Part shown: piece after piece, positions 54,251-64,000 of the stretch | How positions within the stretch are numbered: the first letter of the stretch is position 1 | Layout of the letters: every line of letters starts with the position of its first letter | NCBI GenBank assembly: GCA_033439685.1 | Contig: JAUEDM010000008.1 | Location: 1,612,001 to 1,676,000 of the forward strand | Origin: Apodospora peruviana | Lineage: Eukaryota > Ascomycota > Sordariomycetes > Sordariales > Lasiosphaeriaceae | Direction of reading: 5' to 3' | DNA: 64,000 bases | Translations under genes and position numbers: made by a program | Notes under the pieces: generated by a model | The model's input: the letters and a program-made list of their open reading frames with translations, nothing else | Database searches by the model: none | Told to the model about the DNA's origin: nothing

Positions 54251-55791
54251 CTTGAATCGTGCCACCGCCTATCCCTCAGCGTCGTGCTGTTATTCGCGTC
54301 CTCCGATTTTCCAAGGCCACAGTCGCCTGAACTGTCACGCGCGCGCACTCTGTCTCGCTCTCACACTCTCTCTCGCTATACGTCGCGATCCTCCTCCTCG
54401 CATACCATCGAACCGGTCTGTCGTCGGGTATGGGGCGGGCGTCAATAGGAAACGGAAAATCGAATCGCGTGCGCAATGGTAAGGGGCGTTGTCGGTTTGA
54501 TCTGCTGTTCTTTAGAAATGGAAGCGCGGTAAGCAGCATCACCTTGTCGTCGGGTTATGTATTCGGTCTGGAGGAGGAGAAGCGGCCGGCGAGGAGGGCG
54601 CCAAAGTTCAATCCCATGTCACGGGCGGATCAGGCCAGAGAAGCAACTTGAACAGTCTACCGTAATTCCCGAGTTGGATCCCTGTTGCGGCTACTGCAAA
54701 CGCGACGGCATCATCATGACATGGGCGCAAACGATGGACATGCCAAAGGGTCAAAAAGGACGGGAAGTGTGCGCACTCGACTTGCCAATGTGGATTTACC
54801 GTCTGTGGGTGGCCCGCGCCGTGCCTTGGCTGGAAGGCTGGATGTTTGGCTGCTCTGCTCAGGTTCAATGTTGCCTCCAGTTGGGTGTGGGTGTGAAGAG
54901 TGCCAAGATCCAGGACCTGAGCTGCTATAGCTAATAGTAACTGGAAGCTGCTGGCTGCCACAGCCACCCGATCCTTCTATAACAAGCAGCAATCTGCTGG
55001 CAGTCCCGGGAAAGAGCTTGCTGCCAGAAACTGCTCCTGCCTACTAATCGCAAATTCAAGTCGCGATTCAAGTTGAATTTATCTCGAGCTATCTAGCTCC
55101 AGCATCACGACTCTGTGCACGCCATGATATGATGACAGAGTTCAAGTGTTACGGAGCACAGGGGATGAGCTCAAAGAAGCCTCAAGTGGAGGATGTGAGC
55201 TTTTAGCGCTCTGGGTGCTGGGGAGCTCTGTCGTGGGCTCGGACTGAGCCAGGTGGCTTCCCGCCGTGAAAATGCCCTGCCAACAAACAGGCGGCGCAAC
55301 AAAAATTTCCTGCCAGGGATTTCCGCCTTCGTCTTTGTCTCAGGCAATTGACGGGACACGCCAAGCCTGATCAGGATTAGCTCGTTCCAAGTTGCACTGA
55401 CCACTTGCGACGACAGCACCAGCGTGTCTGAAAGCACGGACCATATGAGCAAAGAGCCTCCTTACTCAGCAGAGTGGAGCTCCAGCGCGACGGGCACACG
55501 GCAACCAGCCCCTGGTCAGGGCGCCAAACGCAAGGCAGGAGCTGCCTGACGTGGATGCGCCGCTGGATGTGTGATTCCCTCTCTCCTGACCTCAACCTGG
55601 CTGGAAGCATTCAGTCAAACAACACTTGACTTCTGCCGACCATCTTCATCAGCCCAACACGGCGCTACAGAAAACACTCAGCTCTCTCGCCATTGACATT
55701 TCATTTTTCACTGCAGATTATTAGTGCGATTCATTTTCGAGCGTGTACTGCCAATTCCTTTTCCTCCCGTCATCCACCGAAACGATCAATC
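54251..55791. other. 1.5-kb divergent promoter region of CET1 and RPN2
   Basis: No gene supported. Adjacent to CET1 lie CT/CA repeats of a leader (54345-54380). Open frames of about 120 codons at 54557-54967 overlap on both strands and show no domain features. Confidence 0.55.
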
Positions 55792-58700
55792 ATGCCTGGC
55801 CTCGTGACTGCGACCGGCGTCCTCGCCTTTCTCGCCGATGAGGAGGCCGAGCTGAAGATCTTCGCCCTCAAGACATTGAACGATGACATTGACACCGTGT
55901 GGACTGAGGTGGCCGGCGCGCTGAGCCAGATGTATGTGTGAATCGCCTGTTACCCAGTTAGATATTCGAGCTGATTTTTCTAGCGAGTCGCTCTACGAAG
56001 ACGAGAGCTTCCCGGAACGCCAGCTTGCTGCGCTTGTTCTCGCCAAGGTCTACTTCCATCTCCAGGCCTACAATGAGAGCATGACGTTTGCTCTGGCTGC
56101 TGGGCCCCTGTTCAAGCTCGACGCCCCCGGCGAGTTCGAGGAGACTATCATCTCCAAGTGCATTGACCAGTACATCGCCGTTTCCTCCTTGCACCACGCG
56201 CCCCCCAAGCAGTCCAAGAACGACATCTCGCTGCCAGCAATTGCTACTACCTTTGCCAGCGGTGCTCTCGATGGATCTGCCGTGATCTCGCCCACAACCC
56301 CCTTCTCGCAAGCCGCTCTCCCGTCCAAGTCGCTTCTGTCGCGCGCCTCCACCGACAATACCATCCTCGATCCTACTTTCCAGCCGACCAAGGAGGGTCG
56401 CTCCGCCTCGATCGCCCAGGTTACCGACACCGACACGCAGCTTGCCCTGCAGAATGTGATCGAGCGCCTCTTCGAGAGCTGCCTGAAGGACGGCAAATAT
56501 AGGCAGGTGGTGGGAATTGCCGTCGAAGCAAAGAATCTTGATGTTCTTCGCAGGGTCATTAAGCGTGCTAGTGAGGACGCTAAGTCCGGCAAGAGTGCGG
56601 AACAGGATGGCGCCCAGGGACCTGCTGAAGAGCTGATGGACTATGCCCTCGGCATCTGCATGGACGTTGTGCAGGAACGGAGCTTGCGGACCGAGATTCT
56701 ACGTTTGATCCTCGATCTCCTTAATGACATCCCGAACCCGGACTACTTTGCCATTGCCAAATGTGTCGTTTACCTCGACTCCGATGAAGAAGCCTCCAAG
56801 ATGCTTCAACAACTCGTTGTCAAGGAGGACCAAGAGGCGATTGCAATTGCCTATCAAATCGCGTTTGACCTCTACGATAACGGGACCCAGGAATTCCTAG
56901 CCAAGGTTATCAAATCTCTGCCATCTGGCGAGCCACCTAAGAAGCCTGAAGCAGAGCAGGCAGGCGAAGGCGCCAGCGAGAGCGAACCACTTCTGCAGGA
57001 TCAGGATCAGGAGCAGTCCGAGGAAGCCCTTTCAGAGCAAGTAGCCAAAGCGTACAAGAATATCCGGTCCATCCTCGATGGAAGCAAGGCGATAAAGTTG
57101 AACTTGGAGTTCCTTTACCGCAATAATCACACCGACCTGAGCATCCTTAACAAGGTGCGTGACAGTCTGGAGGGCCGCAACTCCATCTTCCACACGGCCG
57201 TTACATTCTGCAACGCTTTCATGAACGCCGGCACAACTCATGACAAGTTTTTCAGAGACAACCTCGAATGGCTCGGCAAGGCCGTGAACTGGTCCAAGTT
57301 TACGGCTACCGCAGCGCTTGGCGTCATACATCGCGGCAACTTGACACAATCTCGGAAACTGCTCGAGCCTTACCTCCCTCGCCAAGGAGGCGTCAGCAGC
57401 GGCTCCATCTTCAGCCAGGGTGGTGCCCTTTATGCTTATGGCCTGATCCATGCCAACCACGGCGCAGATGCCCTGGACTACCTACGCACGTCGTTCACTG
57501 CAGCCGACGAGGAAGTTATCCAACACGGCGGTGCATTAGGCCTGGGTATCGCTGGAATGGCTACCGGAAATGAGCAAGTCTTCGAGGAACTCACTAAGGT
57601 TTTGTACTCAGACTCGGCACTGAACGGCGAGGCTGTAGGTCTGGCTATGGGCTTGATTATGCTGGGAACTGGCAGTGCCAAGGCCCTCGAGGTTATGTTT
57701 ACGTATGCGCACGAAACAACACACGAGAAGATTGTCCGTGGCTTGGCTATTGGCATGGCGCTCATCATGTTTGGACGACAGGAAGGCGCTGATGTGATGA
57801 TTGAGGGCTTGCTCAACGATCCTGATCCGGCATTGCGCTATGGTGGTATTCTTACTGTCGCCATGGCCTACTGTGGAACGGGGAGCAACAAGGCCATTCG
57901 TAAGCTCCTTCATCTCGCCGTGAGCGATGTGAATGACGACGTCCGCCGGATTGCTGTTATGAGTCTGGGCTTTATCCTGTTCCGAAAGCCTGGCAGTGTT
58001 CCACGCATGGTTGAACTTCTCGCTGAGTCTTACAACCCCCATGTGCGCTATGGGTCAGCCATGGCACTGGGCATTTCCTGCGCCGGCACAGGATTGGACG
58101 AGGCAATCGACCTCCTGGAGCCAATGATGAAGGACCCTACCGACTTTGTCCGCCAGGGCGCACTTATCGCTCTGGCAATGATTATGGTTCAGCAGAATGA
58201 GGTCATGAATCCAAAGGTTGCCGCCATCCGGAAGACGCTGCGGAAAGTCGTCGGTGACCGCCACGAGGATGCTATGACCAAGTTTGGTGCTTCTCTTGCT
58301 CTTGGAATCATCGACGCTGGTGGGCGTAACTGCTCAATCGGTCTGCAGACTCAGACTGGTAACCTCAACATGGCCGGCATTGTTGGTATGGCTGTCTTTA
58401 CTCAGTATTGGTATTGGTTCCCGTTCACCCACTTCCTCTCCCTAAGCTTTGTCCCCACATCGATTATTGGTCTCGACCACGACCTCGAGATCCCGAGCTT
58501 CAAGTTCCACTGCGCCACACGCCCGAGTCTCTTCGATTACCCGCCGGAGCAGGAGGTCAAGACCGAGGAGGGCCCGACTATGGTTACAACCGCGGTCTTA
58601 TCCACTACCGCCCAGGCCAAACGCCGTGCGCAAAAGAAGGAGCGGGCTCAGCGCCGCGAGAGCATGGACATAGACTCAACCACGCCAACCGTTTCGAAGG

Positions 58701-59402
58701 CTGCCTCGCAACCCGCTGGCGACAAAATGGATGTCGATGACGATAAGAAGGGCAAGGCAGAGGAGTCAAAGGACAAGAAGGAGGTCGATTCCAACGCTGA
58801 AAAAGAGAGCTCGGCTTCCACAGAATCCAAGAAGAAGGCCGAGAAGGAAAAGGTCGGCTATGAGATCGAGAATATGTCTCGTGTTCTTCCTGGTCAGCTC
58901 AAGTATATCTCCTTCCCGGCTGGACGTTACAAGCCAGTAAAGAAGGTTTGTTCCCTATTCCCTGCTGACTTGGTTGGATATGCTGCTAATTGTTCACTAG
59001 CCCACTGGCGGTCCCCTTCTCCTACACGACACCCAGTCCAGCGAGGCGAAATCTCTTATTGACGAGAAGCTCAGGAAGGTCACCACCGAGAGGGCTCCTG
59101 TTGCTGGTGCTGCTAGCTCCACGCCTCGACAAACTGCCCAGTCTCTCCTCTCCCAAGTGCAGCGAGGGCAGATCGCTCCATCCAGCATGCGTGATCTAAA
59201 TGAGCTCTTTCTTACTGCGCGCGGTGCCGAAGACCGGCAAGCTAGGGCAGGTGCCAGTGCGTCCGCAGAAGAGAGTGGCAGCGGCGCTGCCGCTGCTGCT
59301 GGCGTTCTGACTGCCATAGATGAGGATGCTGAGGGGGATGAAGAGGCCAGCGTGCCTCGGGATTTTGAGTACTTCACGGATGCCGATGCCGATGACGAAT
59401 AG
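55792..59402 (+). CDS. RPN2: 26S proteasome regulatory subunit Rpn2 (1167 aa)
   Basis: Exons 55792-55931, 55984-58945 and 59001-59402, with 52- and 55-nt introns and matching phases. The first join reads LSQIESLYEDESFPERQLAA, a strongly conserved start of the family. Rpn2 is the largest base subunit of the 19S particle and scaffolds Rpn10/Rpn13 and substrate delivery in nucleus and cytosol. Residues about 60-400 form the helical N-terminal rod. From about 430 to 800 the PC repeats appear (GALYAYGLIHANHG, HGGALGLGIAGMATG, YGGILTVAMAYCGTGSN, RRIAVMSLGFILFR, YGSAMALGISCAG, RQGALIALAMIMVQ). After these comes a Lys/Glu-rich acidic insert near 900-985 and the conserved end VLPGQLKYISFPAGRYKPVKK PTGG. 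The extreme C-terminus FEYFTDADADDE fits the Rpn13-binding tail (Phe, Tyr, acidic). No defects. Confidence 0.96.
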
Positions 59403-59960
59403 AAGACTGACAGCGACACAACGGAGTCCCATTTACCCAGTCCGGACTAATATACATAGTGAGTAGTACTCTGGGATGTTGGTGATTAGTTAAAGAAGCA
59501 GGGGATAGGCGTGTACGCGATATGAAGGGAGCGAACTGTATATTACTGTTGTAATCTTGTATCAGGAGCAAAGCACAAGCACAATAGGTACTCATAGAGT
59601 GTGCTTGCTAGCGGGGAAGAGAGGATTTAAATTCAACCTGAACTAGACCATAACTTTTTAACGGAGAGCTCCATCCACTCATGGAGCGCGATCGTGGTGA
59701 GCTTGTTGTGTTTGAACAGTGCGCCGCAGGTGTTGCCCTGCGAGAAAATGACAACTTCCGATGGCATTCCTCTCCACTTGAATAGTACTGACTAAAAATG
59801 AGAGCTCTTCTCAATGAACTGAACTGATTCAGTCGGTACCTGAACTACCTAACTACATGCGGACTAGGCGCAATACAAACTCATGAGTCAGGCTACCAAC
59901 CGCGACTTGAGTCCCAGTAAATAGAGATATAAGTCCCTCCGCGAGTATGATGATTGAAAC

Positions 59961-60006
59961 GTACCTACCTATAGGTAAGGTAGGTAATCTAAGGTAAGGT
60001 AGGTAC
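59961..60006. repeat. 46-bp imperfect palindrome of GTAGGTA units
   Basis: Perfect 10-base arms (GTACCTACCT at 59961-59970, AGGTAGGTAC at 59997-60006) enclose tandem copies of the same words: AGGTAAGGTAGGTA occurs twice. The DNA could form a hairpin. Similar GTACCTA words recur singly in other spacers of the window. Confidence 0.85.
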
Positions 60007-60061
60007 AATTTGTCGCAGAAAAACACTGGCCATGTAACTGATGAAAGCGCCCCTGGGGCTA

Positions 60062-60069
60062 TATAAAAG
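60062..60069 (+). promoter_or_regulatory. TATA box without an evident gene
   Basis: TATAAAAG is followed by a CT-rich leader-like stretch and a pyrimidine tract ending TTTTTAG at 60144-60150. No convincing open frame follows on the plus strand, so it might drive a non-coding transcript antisense to the GNAT gene. Confidence 0.3.
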
Positions 60070-60585
60070 AGCTCCAACTGTAGTAAGTACCCCTTTTCTA
60101 GCTCGCCCTCTCACTAACAATCAACTCGACTTTCTTTCCTGTTTTTAGTGCACTCCGTGCCCCCAATTCGTTGTCACACCATTGGTGTGATAATAGTAGC
60201 TGGCGTCCTGCTTAACGTTCGATGATGACACGCCGTAGTGAAAGAGAGCGGTGGTTCTGGTGCGGATGCTTATCTGCCATGGACCTCGACCTTTGAGATT
60301 TCAAATCCTCCATTGGCAAAATCTGAAGGCTTTGGACAGCTCAGAGAGCCCTGGGCTGGGGCCCAATTCCGATGGGGATGGTTGCTCATCTGGCCTCGGT
60401 CCTGCAGAGATTGATGATCCTGGAAGGTTCATGAGCGGTTCGTTGGGTAAGGTAAGAACGGTAACTGGTTTGGTCCTTCGTGTGGCTTTGGAGTTCGCAT
60501 CATCGCGTACAAGCGAAAGATTGTCGTACCCGCGGAGCTGGTCGTCGTCGTACTTGTTCAGATCGAAGTCCACATGCACATTTGT

Positions 60586-61256
60586 TCAGGGGTTGAAATG
60601 GAGGCGTTTATAAGTCTTGTGGTCACCAGGGAAGACTATGGCCAATGTCGGAACGATACCTTCGTTGTTCTTTGTTTGGGCTTCACCTATATTTCTGGTT
60701 ACTTCGAAACAATTGTCGAACATCTCTCTGGCAATGCCCTTGCGCTGATAGCGAGGGCCGCACGCACACGCGGAAAGAACTGTGAATCATGTTCGGGGTT
60801 GTGTCAGTAATTTCTGATGTACAAAATTATATCTAGTTGCGCGTGATATGGTTGCTTACGGTAATGGCTGCGTCTCTTAAGTGTCGATCTTAGCTGTGCC
60901 GCTTGGGCATTCACTGCACGGAAAAGATCGACGTTCATGAAGCGAAGCAGTCTCTGCTCATAATCAGGGCTGGTATACGGCTGATAATGGGGATGGGGAC
61001 GGATTGTAGGCGCACCGAGTGCTTCTTCGTCGACAGTGCCCCTTATGAAGGTCCGGCAGAGGTAGCCATATATGACTCCAGTTTCAACATCGATGGCCTT
61101 GACAAATCTTGCGTGTCGAGTCTCGAACTTGTCCGTCAGGTTGGCGAGTAGATAGTCACGGACGAGTCGCTCGTCGGGCATCTCCTTGAACAGCACCCTG
61201 GCAAAGGGCAAGTCCTGCTGGTTATGTTTCCAGACACGCCAATCGATATCTGCCAT
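60586..61256 (-). CDS. GNAT-family N-acetyltransferase, probably truncated by TGA (196 aa)
   Basis: Exons 61256-60860 and 60779-60586 flank an 80-nt intron with donor GTAAGC and acceptor TTCACAG. Splicing reads SHYLLSACACGPRYQRKGIAR; the final part is motif A of GNAT acetyltransferases (R/Q-x-x-G-x-A), which holds the acetyl-CoA pyrophosphate. The N-terminal part PTMADIDWRVWKHN ... FARVLFKEMP and HARFVKAIDVETGVIYGY is also typical of fungal GNATs. The ATG at 61256 is the first in frame; the frame is open further upstream (RYDRADRDDL looks family-like), so an upstream exon may be missing. At 60586-60588 a TGA stands inside what should be the last beta strands. The frame stays open for about 94 more codons (TNVHVDFDLNKYDDDQ onward) to about 60301. 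The full ancestral protein probably included that part. Substrate unknown. Confidence 0.7.
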
Positions 61257-61973
61257 GGTCGGCAGGTCATCACGGTCCGCTCGATCATATCTCAAGATCT
61301 CTAGGGACCAGCCTTATAGTTGAAGCCCTGCATTCGGCAATGCCTCGCTAGCCCGGCACGAATCGTGATTTGGATCTGGAGGCGGTTCTTGGGCCTCCAC
61401 ATCGGCCGAATATCGTTCGATGTGTGAAAGAATAGCCGAAAACATTGCCCCGAGCAACACCGTTCGTCCCAAGTATAAAGGGTGAAGAAAAATCCTGGTT
61501 CTGATTGCAGTAATGTCGTGAAAGACTGAATTTGATTAAATCGAGACTGTTTTTGTTTCGCAAGCGTAACGAGTCGGCGAGAAGAGAGTATCGGGTTTTT
61601 GATAAAATGAAATGGCGAAGGGCTTGATTTTCCTGATGGCACCAAAACCTGGAGGCAAGTCCTGAGGCGTTTTATCTTGTCGATGACTGGCACTTTATGG
61701 CTGGTCGAGAAAAGATTGATGGAGTCAGGAGTGAAACTTTCGGGCTCGAGTCCAAACACTAAGTTCTCATACCTAAATCTTATGTACCTGGTACTGATGA
61801 GCCCTCGTATGTGACTGCTCCAGTTCACACTTACCTCGGTGGGGAAATCTTAAAAAGAGAAGTCATTCTGGGCCATCCACGCCGGCTCCCAGGCTCCTGA
61901 ACTAGTTCCTTCGACCGATTGGTAAATTGCTTCTCAGTGAGTATGTCCCCAATATTCTTGTCGTCTCGAATCA
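61257..61973. other. Spacer between the GNAT and monooxygenase genes
   Basis: Both neighbours lie on the minus strand. A minus-strand frame of 176 codons (61301-61828) lacks any recognisable pattern and has Phe/Ser-rich, coding-poor text; I do not call it. The 5' end of the GNAT gene may lie in this stretch. Confidence 0.45.
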
Positions 61974-63474
61974 TCATCTGTAACCTCCCCAGAACACCGC
62001 CAAACCTATCAGGGAAACGAGAACCGGCACCCATGACAGCAACGGCCGAGAAAATACTGATCCCCGGATACCGAGAAACTCGTCCCACGCCTTTTCCGCA
62101 TCAGCCATTGCATCATAGCCCCAGAGCCACCACTGAAAGAACGGATCCCCCAGCGCATTCGGCGAACCTGGCATCATACCCCATGCCAACTTTGCATCTC
62201 GTGCCTTCTGCTCCGGTCCATCGTCGATCGAATACATCTCCTTCTGCCTAAACACCCGTTTTCCGATCTCTGTCGTTCGAGGCTTTCGGAGTTTCTCAAA
62301 CATACCCAGTGCCCCAGGGATCTGACTGACATGTGTCAGCCGCCCAAACAGAGCTCCAAGCACGCCCGCATCCTCAAACGCCTGGGCAGCTCCCTGGGCT
62401 CTGTCACATGAGAGAAGGTCAACTTTGCGAATGTTAAATCTCGGGTCGACACTCACAAGTGAGGGGGCATGGCGTGCGCCGCATCTCCAATAAGGGCAAA
62501 ACGTCCACTTTCATGCTGCCAACTGGCCATCTCCTTGACGTGCAACAGGCTCCATTTGGTGCAGTCAGACTCCTTGACGTTCATTACCTCCTGAAGCGCC
62601 GAGTCCCACTCAGAAAACTTTGCCCTCAGGTCCTTCAAGTCTGCTCGCTGCGGCCCATACATGACTCCGTTTCCCGAGCGGTCGCCATGGCTGAGAACCA
62701 CGTTCAGCACGTCGTCCCTCAAGACATACGACACCACGTGCGCGTCCGGCCCCATCCAGAGGTTGATGCTGTCCCGCTTCATTAACTCCCAAGCTGGGTG
62801 TCCTTCCGATATGTCGCGGCGTTGCACAGCAATGCGGTAAACAACATCACCTGTGCTGACGGGGAGATCTGTATGGCCAAGTAGAGCACTTCTGCACGCT
62901 GACCTCTCTCCGTCCGCACCCAGGATGACGTCTGCTTGGTAGATCTCGCCTGTAGATATCCGCAAAGACGCCTTGGAAAAGTCGATGCTGGTGACTTCGC
63001 AGCCGAGTTTCACCTTGACCCCGTGGGCGGTCACCGCTGCAAGGAGAACCTTGAGTAGGTCGGCACGATGGATCACGAGGTATGGTGCTCGGTAAACCCA
63101 TTCGACGAGGAAAGCTCGTCGTGGCTTTGCGATAACGGCCCCGCGGTACGATCGGAGTGATCCAAGGTCCGGCTGGAAGGCATACTTTCGGATCGGGTCA
63201 AGCACGCCCCAGCGACGTAGGAGGCGGGTTGCGTTTGGTGATAACTGGATACCGGCACCGATCTGCGAAGAAACGAACCGATTCAGGTGCTTGTTCCCAT
63301 GTGACGGAATGGGGAAAAACATACCTCGCGCAACTCAGGCACACGCTCTAGCACCGTCACATCATGACCGGCTTGCTTTAGTGCGAGGGCGGTTGCTAGA
63401 CCGGCAAGACCTGCGCCCACAATAAGGACGCGGATTGAGGGCTGAGCTTGCAGATTTTTATCGGCGACTGACAT
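61974..63474 (-). CDS. FAD-dependent monooxygenase, salicylate-hydroxylase-like (460 aa)
   Basis: Minus-strand exons 63474-63325, 63262-62457 and 62400-61974, introns 62 and 56 nt, phases consistent. It is a class A flavin monooxygenase that would hydroxylate an aromatic or polyketide-like substrate with NAD(P)H and O2. The dinucleotide fold VLIVGAGLAGLATALALKQAG (loop 20-26) begins the protein. The first splice reads RVPELREVIGAGIQLSPNATR, a family hallmark for flavin contact. The DG motif VILGADGERSACR sits at 162-174 and the GD motif ALIGDAAHAMPPHLAQGAAQ at 305-324, the latter spanning the second intron. The last 20 residues, LLSWVPVLVSLIGLAVFW, form a C-terminal membrane anchor, present in many fungal members. 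No cluster partner flanks it, so degradation of aromatic acids is as likely as secondary metabolism. Confidence 0.92.
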
Positions 63475-64000
63475 GGCTGTTGTCGATATGTAACTACTTG
63501 CTGAAGACGGTATGAGGGCTTGCTCGGCCTTTTATCTATCTAGGCTCTTGGGGTTCTTTTATACCACACGTCATCTCAGCCTGTGCCAACTTACTGATAA
63601 TAAGCAACGGTGGGTATTTGTGGTGTTACACCACCGCCTAATGGAGTAGGCAGTTGGCTGTCTGTCCTGCCCCTCGGTTTTGGCACTTTCTGTACTTGGT
63701 GTGGAGGGTAGTAGTACCTTACTGTTCCTGTAAGACACAAACGACGTGTTAACAGCACGCAAAAAGAAACTAAACCTGGTATCTGGGCTGCCAGTCACAA
63801 CATACCCACGAGGCCGGTACCTCACATGCGGGGCCCAATCATACCTTGAATCCATGTAATATGCTTTAACTTGCTCAAAGTCTGTCAGAGGAGCCAAAAT
63901 ATAATGAGTCAGACTGACGTGTATATGAAGCCAAGACTAGAGCTGATCTCACATCAAATATGGGTTGTTGACCTTGATTTGGCAGGTTAGCTAGAAAAAA
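63475..64000. other. Right-edge spacer, possible end of another gene
   Basis: Promoter region of the monooxygenase and, farther right, a minus-strand stretch (63850-63893) that could be a short internal exon between a TGACAG acceptor and a GTATGA donor (reading DFEQVKAYYMDS). Too little is present to name or support a gene. Confidence 0.35.

Larger units (their letters stand above)
59403..60585. other. Spacer with inverted repeat and orphan promoter-like block
   Basis: No independent gene. It holds the 46-bp inverted repeat at 59961-60006, a TATA word at 60062 and, on the minus strand from 60585 down to 60301, an open frame that continues the GNAT gene beyond its TGA. Confidence 0.5.

Noticed and set aside
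54557..54967. Two overlapping frames of about 120 codons on opposite strands in the CET1-RPN2 promoter
   Set aside because: Mutually overlapping, no recognisable features; typical of GC-balanced promoter DNA.
61301..61828. Minus-strand open frame of 176 codons between the GNAT and monooxygenase genes
   Set aside because: No domain, signal or splice logic, and composition unlike the neighbours. It may include the missing 5' end of the GNAT gene but cannot be supported as a gene.
63571..63897. Possible exon(s) of a minus-strand gene at the right edge
   Set aside because: Acceptor and donor words exist, but only about 15 residues would be coded in any spliced version, and the window ends before more evidence.

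Overview
This window is nuclear DNA from a filamentous ascomycete, most likely a Sordariomycete. The evidence is protein genes interrupted by many short GT-AG introns (about 50-140 nt) with CTRAC-like branch sites, a HET-domain gene, a fungal Zn(II)2Cys6 regulator, fungal-type capping triphosphatase (Cet1), Swc3 and Rpn2, and AT-richer spacers dotted with GTACCTAGG-like words. No rRNA or tRNA gene, CRISPR array or intact transposon was recognised. I called 24 gene loci. For nearly all of them I worked out exon borders by hand and checked that reading phase is kept. Start codons are real ATGs; where an open frame begins at TTG or GTG I moved to the first plausible ATG.

Left part (1-18.3 kb) is accessory in character: a 90-aa secreted Cys-rich protein, a small mitochondrial-looking membrane protein, a large Zn2Cys6 regulator, a GPI-anchor-like Cys-rich secreted protein, a decayed HET gene, an intact 14-TM-type MFS exporter, a tiny locus with two incompatible readings, and a decayed GMC oxidoreductase. 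The exporter sits between two dead genes, so this looks like an eroding accessory island.

Middle part (18.3-43.4 kb) is mostly housekeeping: an RBR-type E3 ubiquitin ligase, an alpha/beta hydrolase whose ATG appears to be split by an intron, N-myristoyltransferase, a single-pass protein ending in a CaaX box, an ABHD12/Bem46-like hydrolase, Swc3 of the SWR1 complex, a 4.3-kb gene-poor stretch, a monocarboxylate-type MFS transporter, and Spt5.

Right part (43.4-64 kb) mixes both: a membrane protein broken by a frameshift and a TAG, a secreted glycoprotein, an 80-aa orphan, an NmrA-like reductase, the capping-enzyme triphosphatase Cet1 divergent from the proteasome subunit Rpn2, a GNAT acetyltransferase with an in-frame TGA, and an FAD monooxygenase. 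Nothing forms a clear biosynthetic cluster. The notable themes are gene decay at four or five loci, several unassigned secreted or membrane proteins, and a few unusual intron placements.
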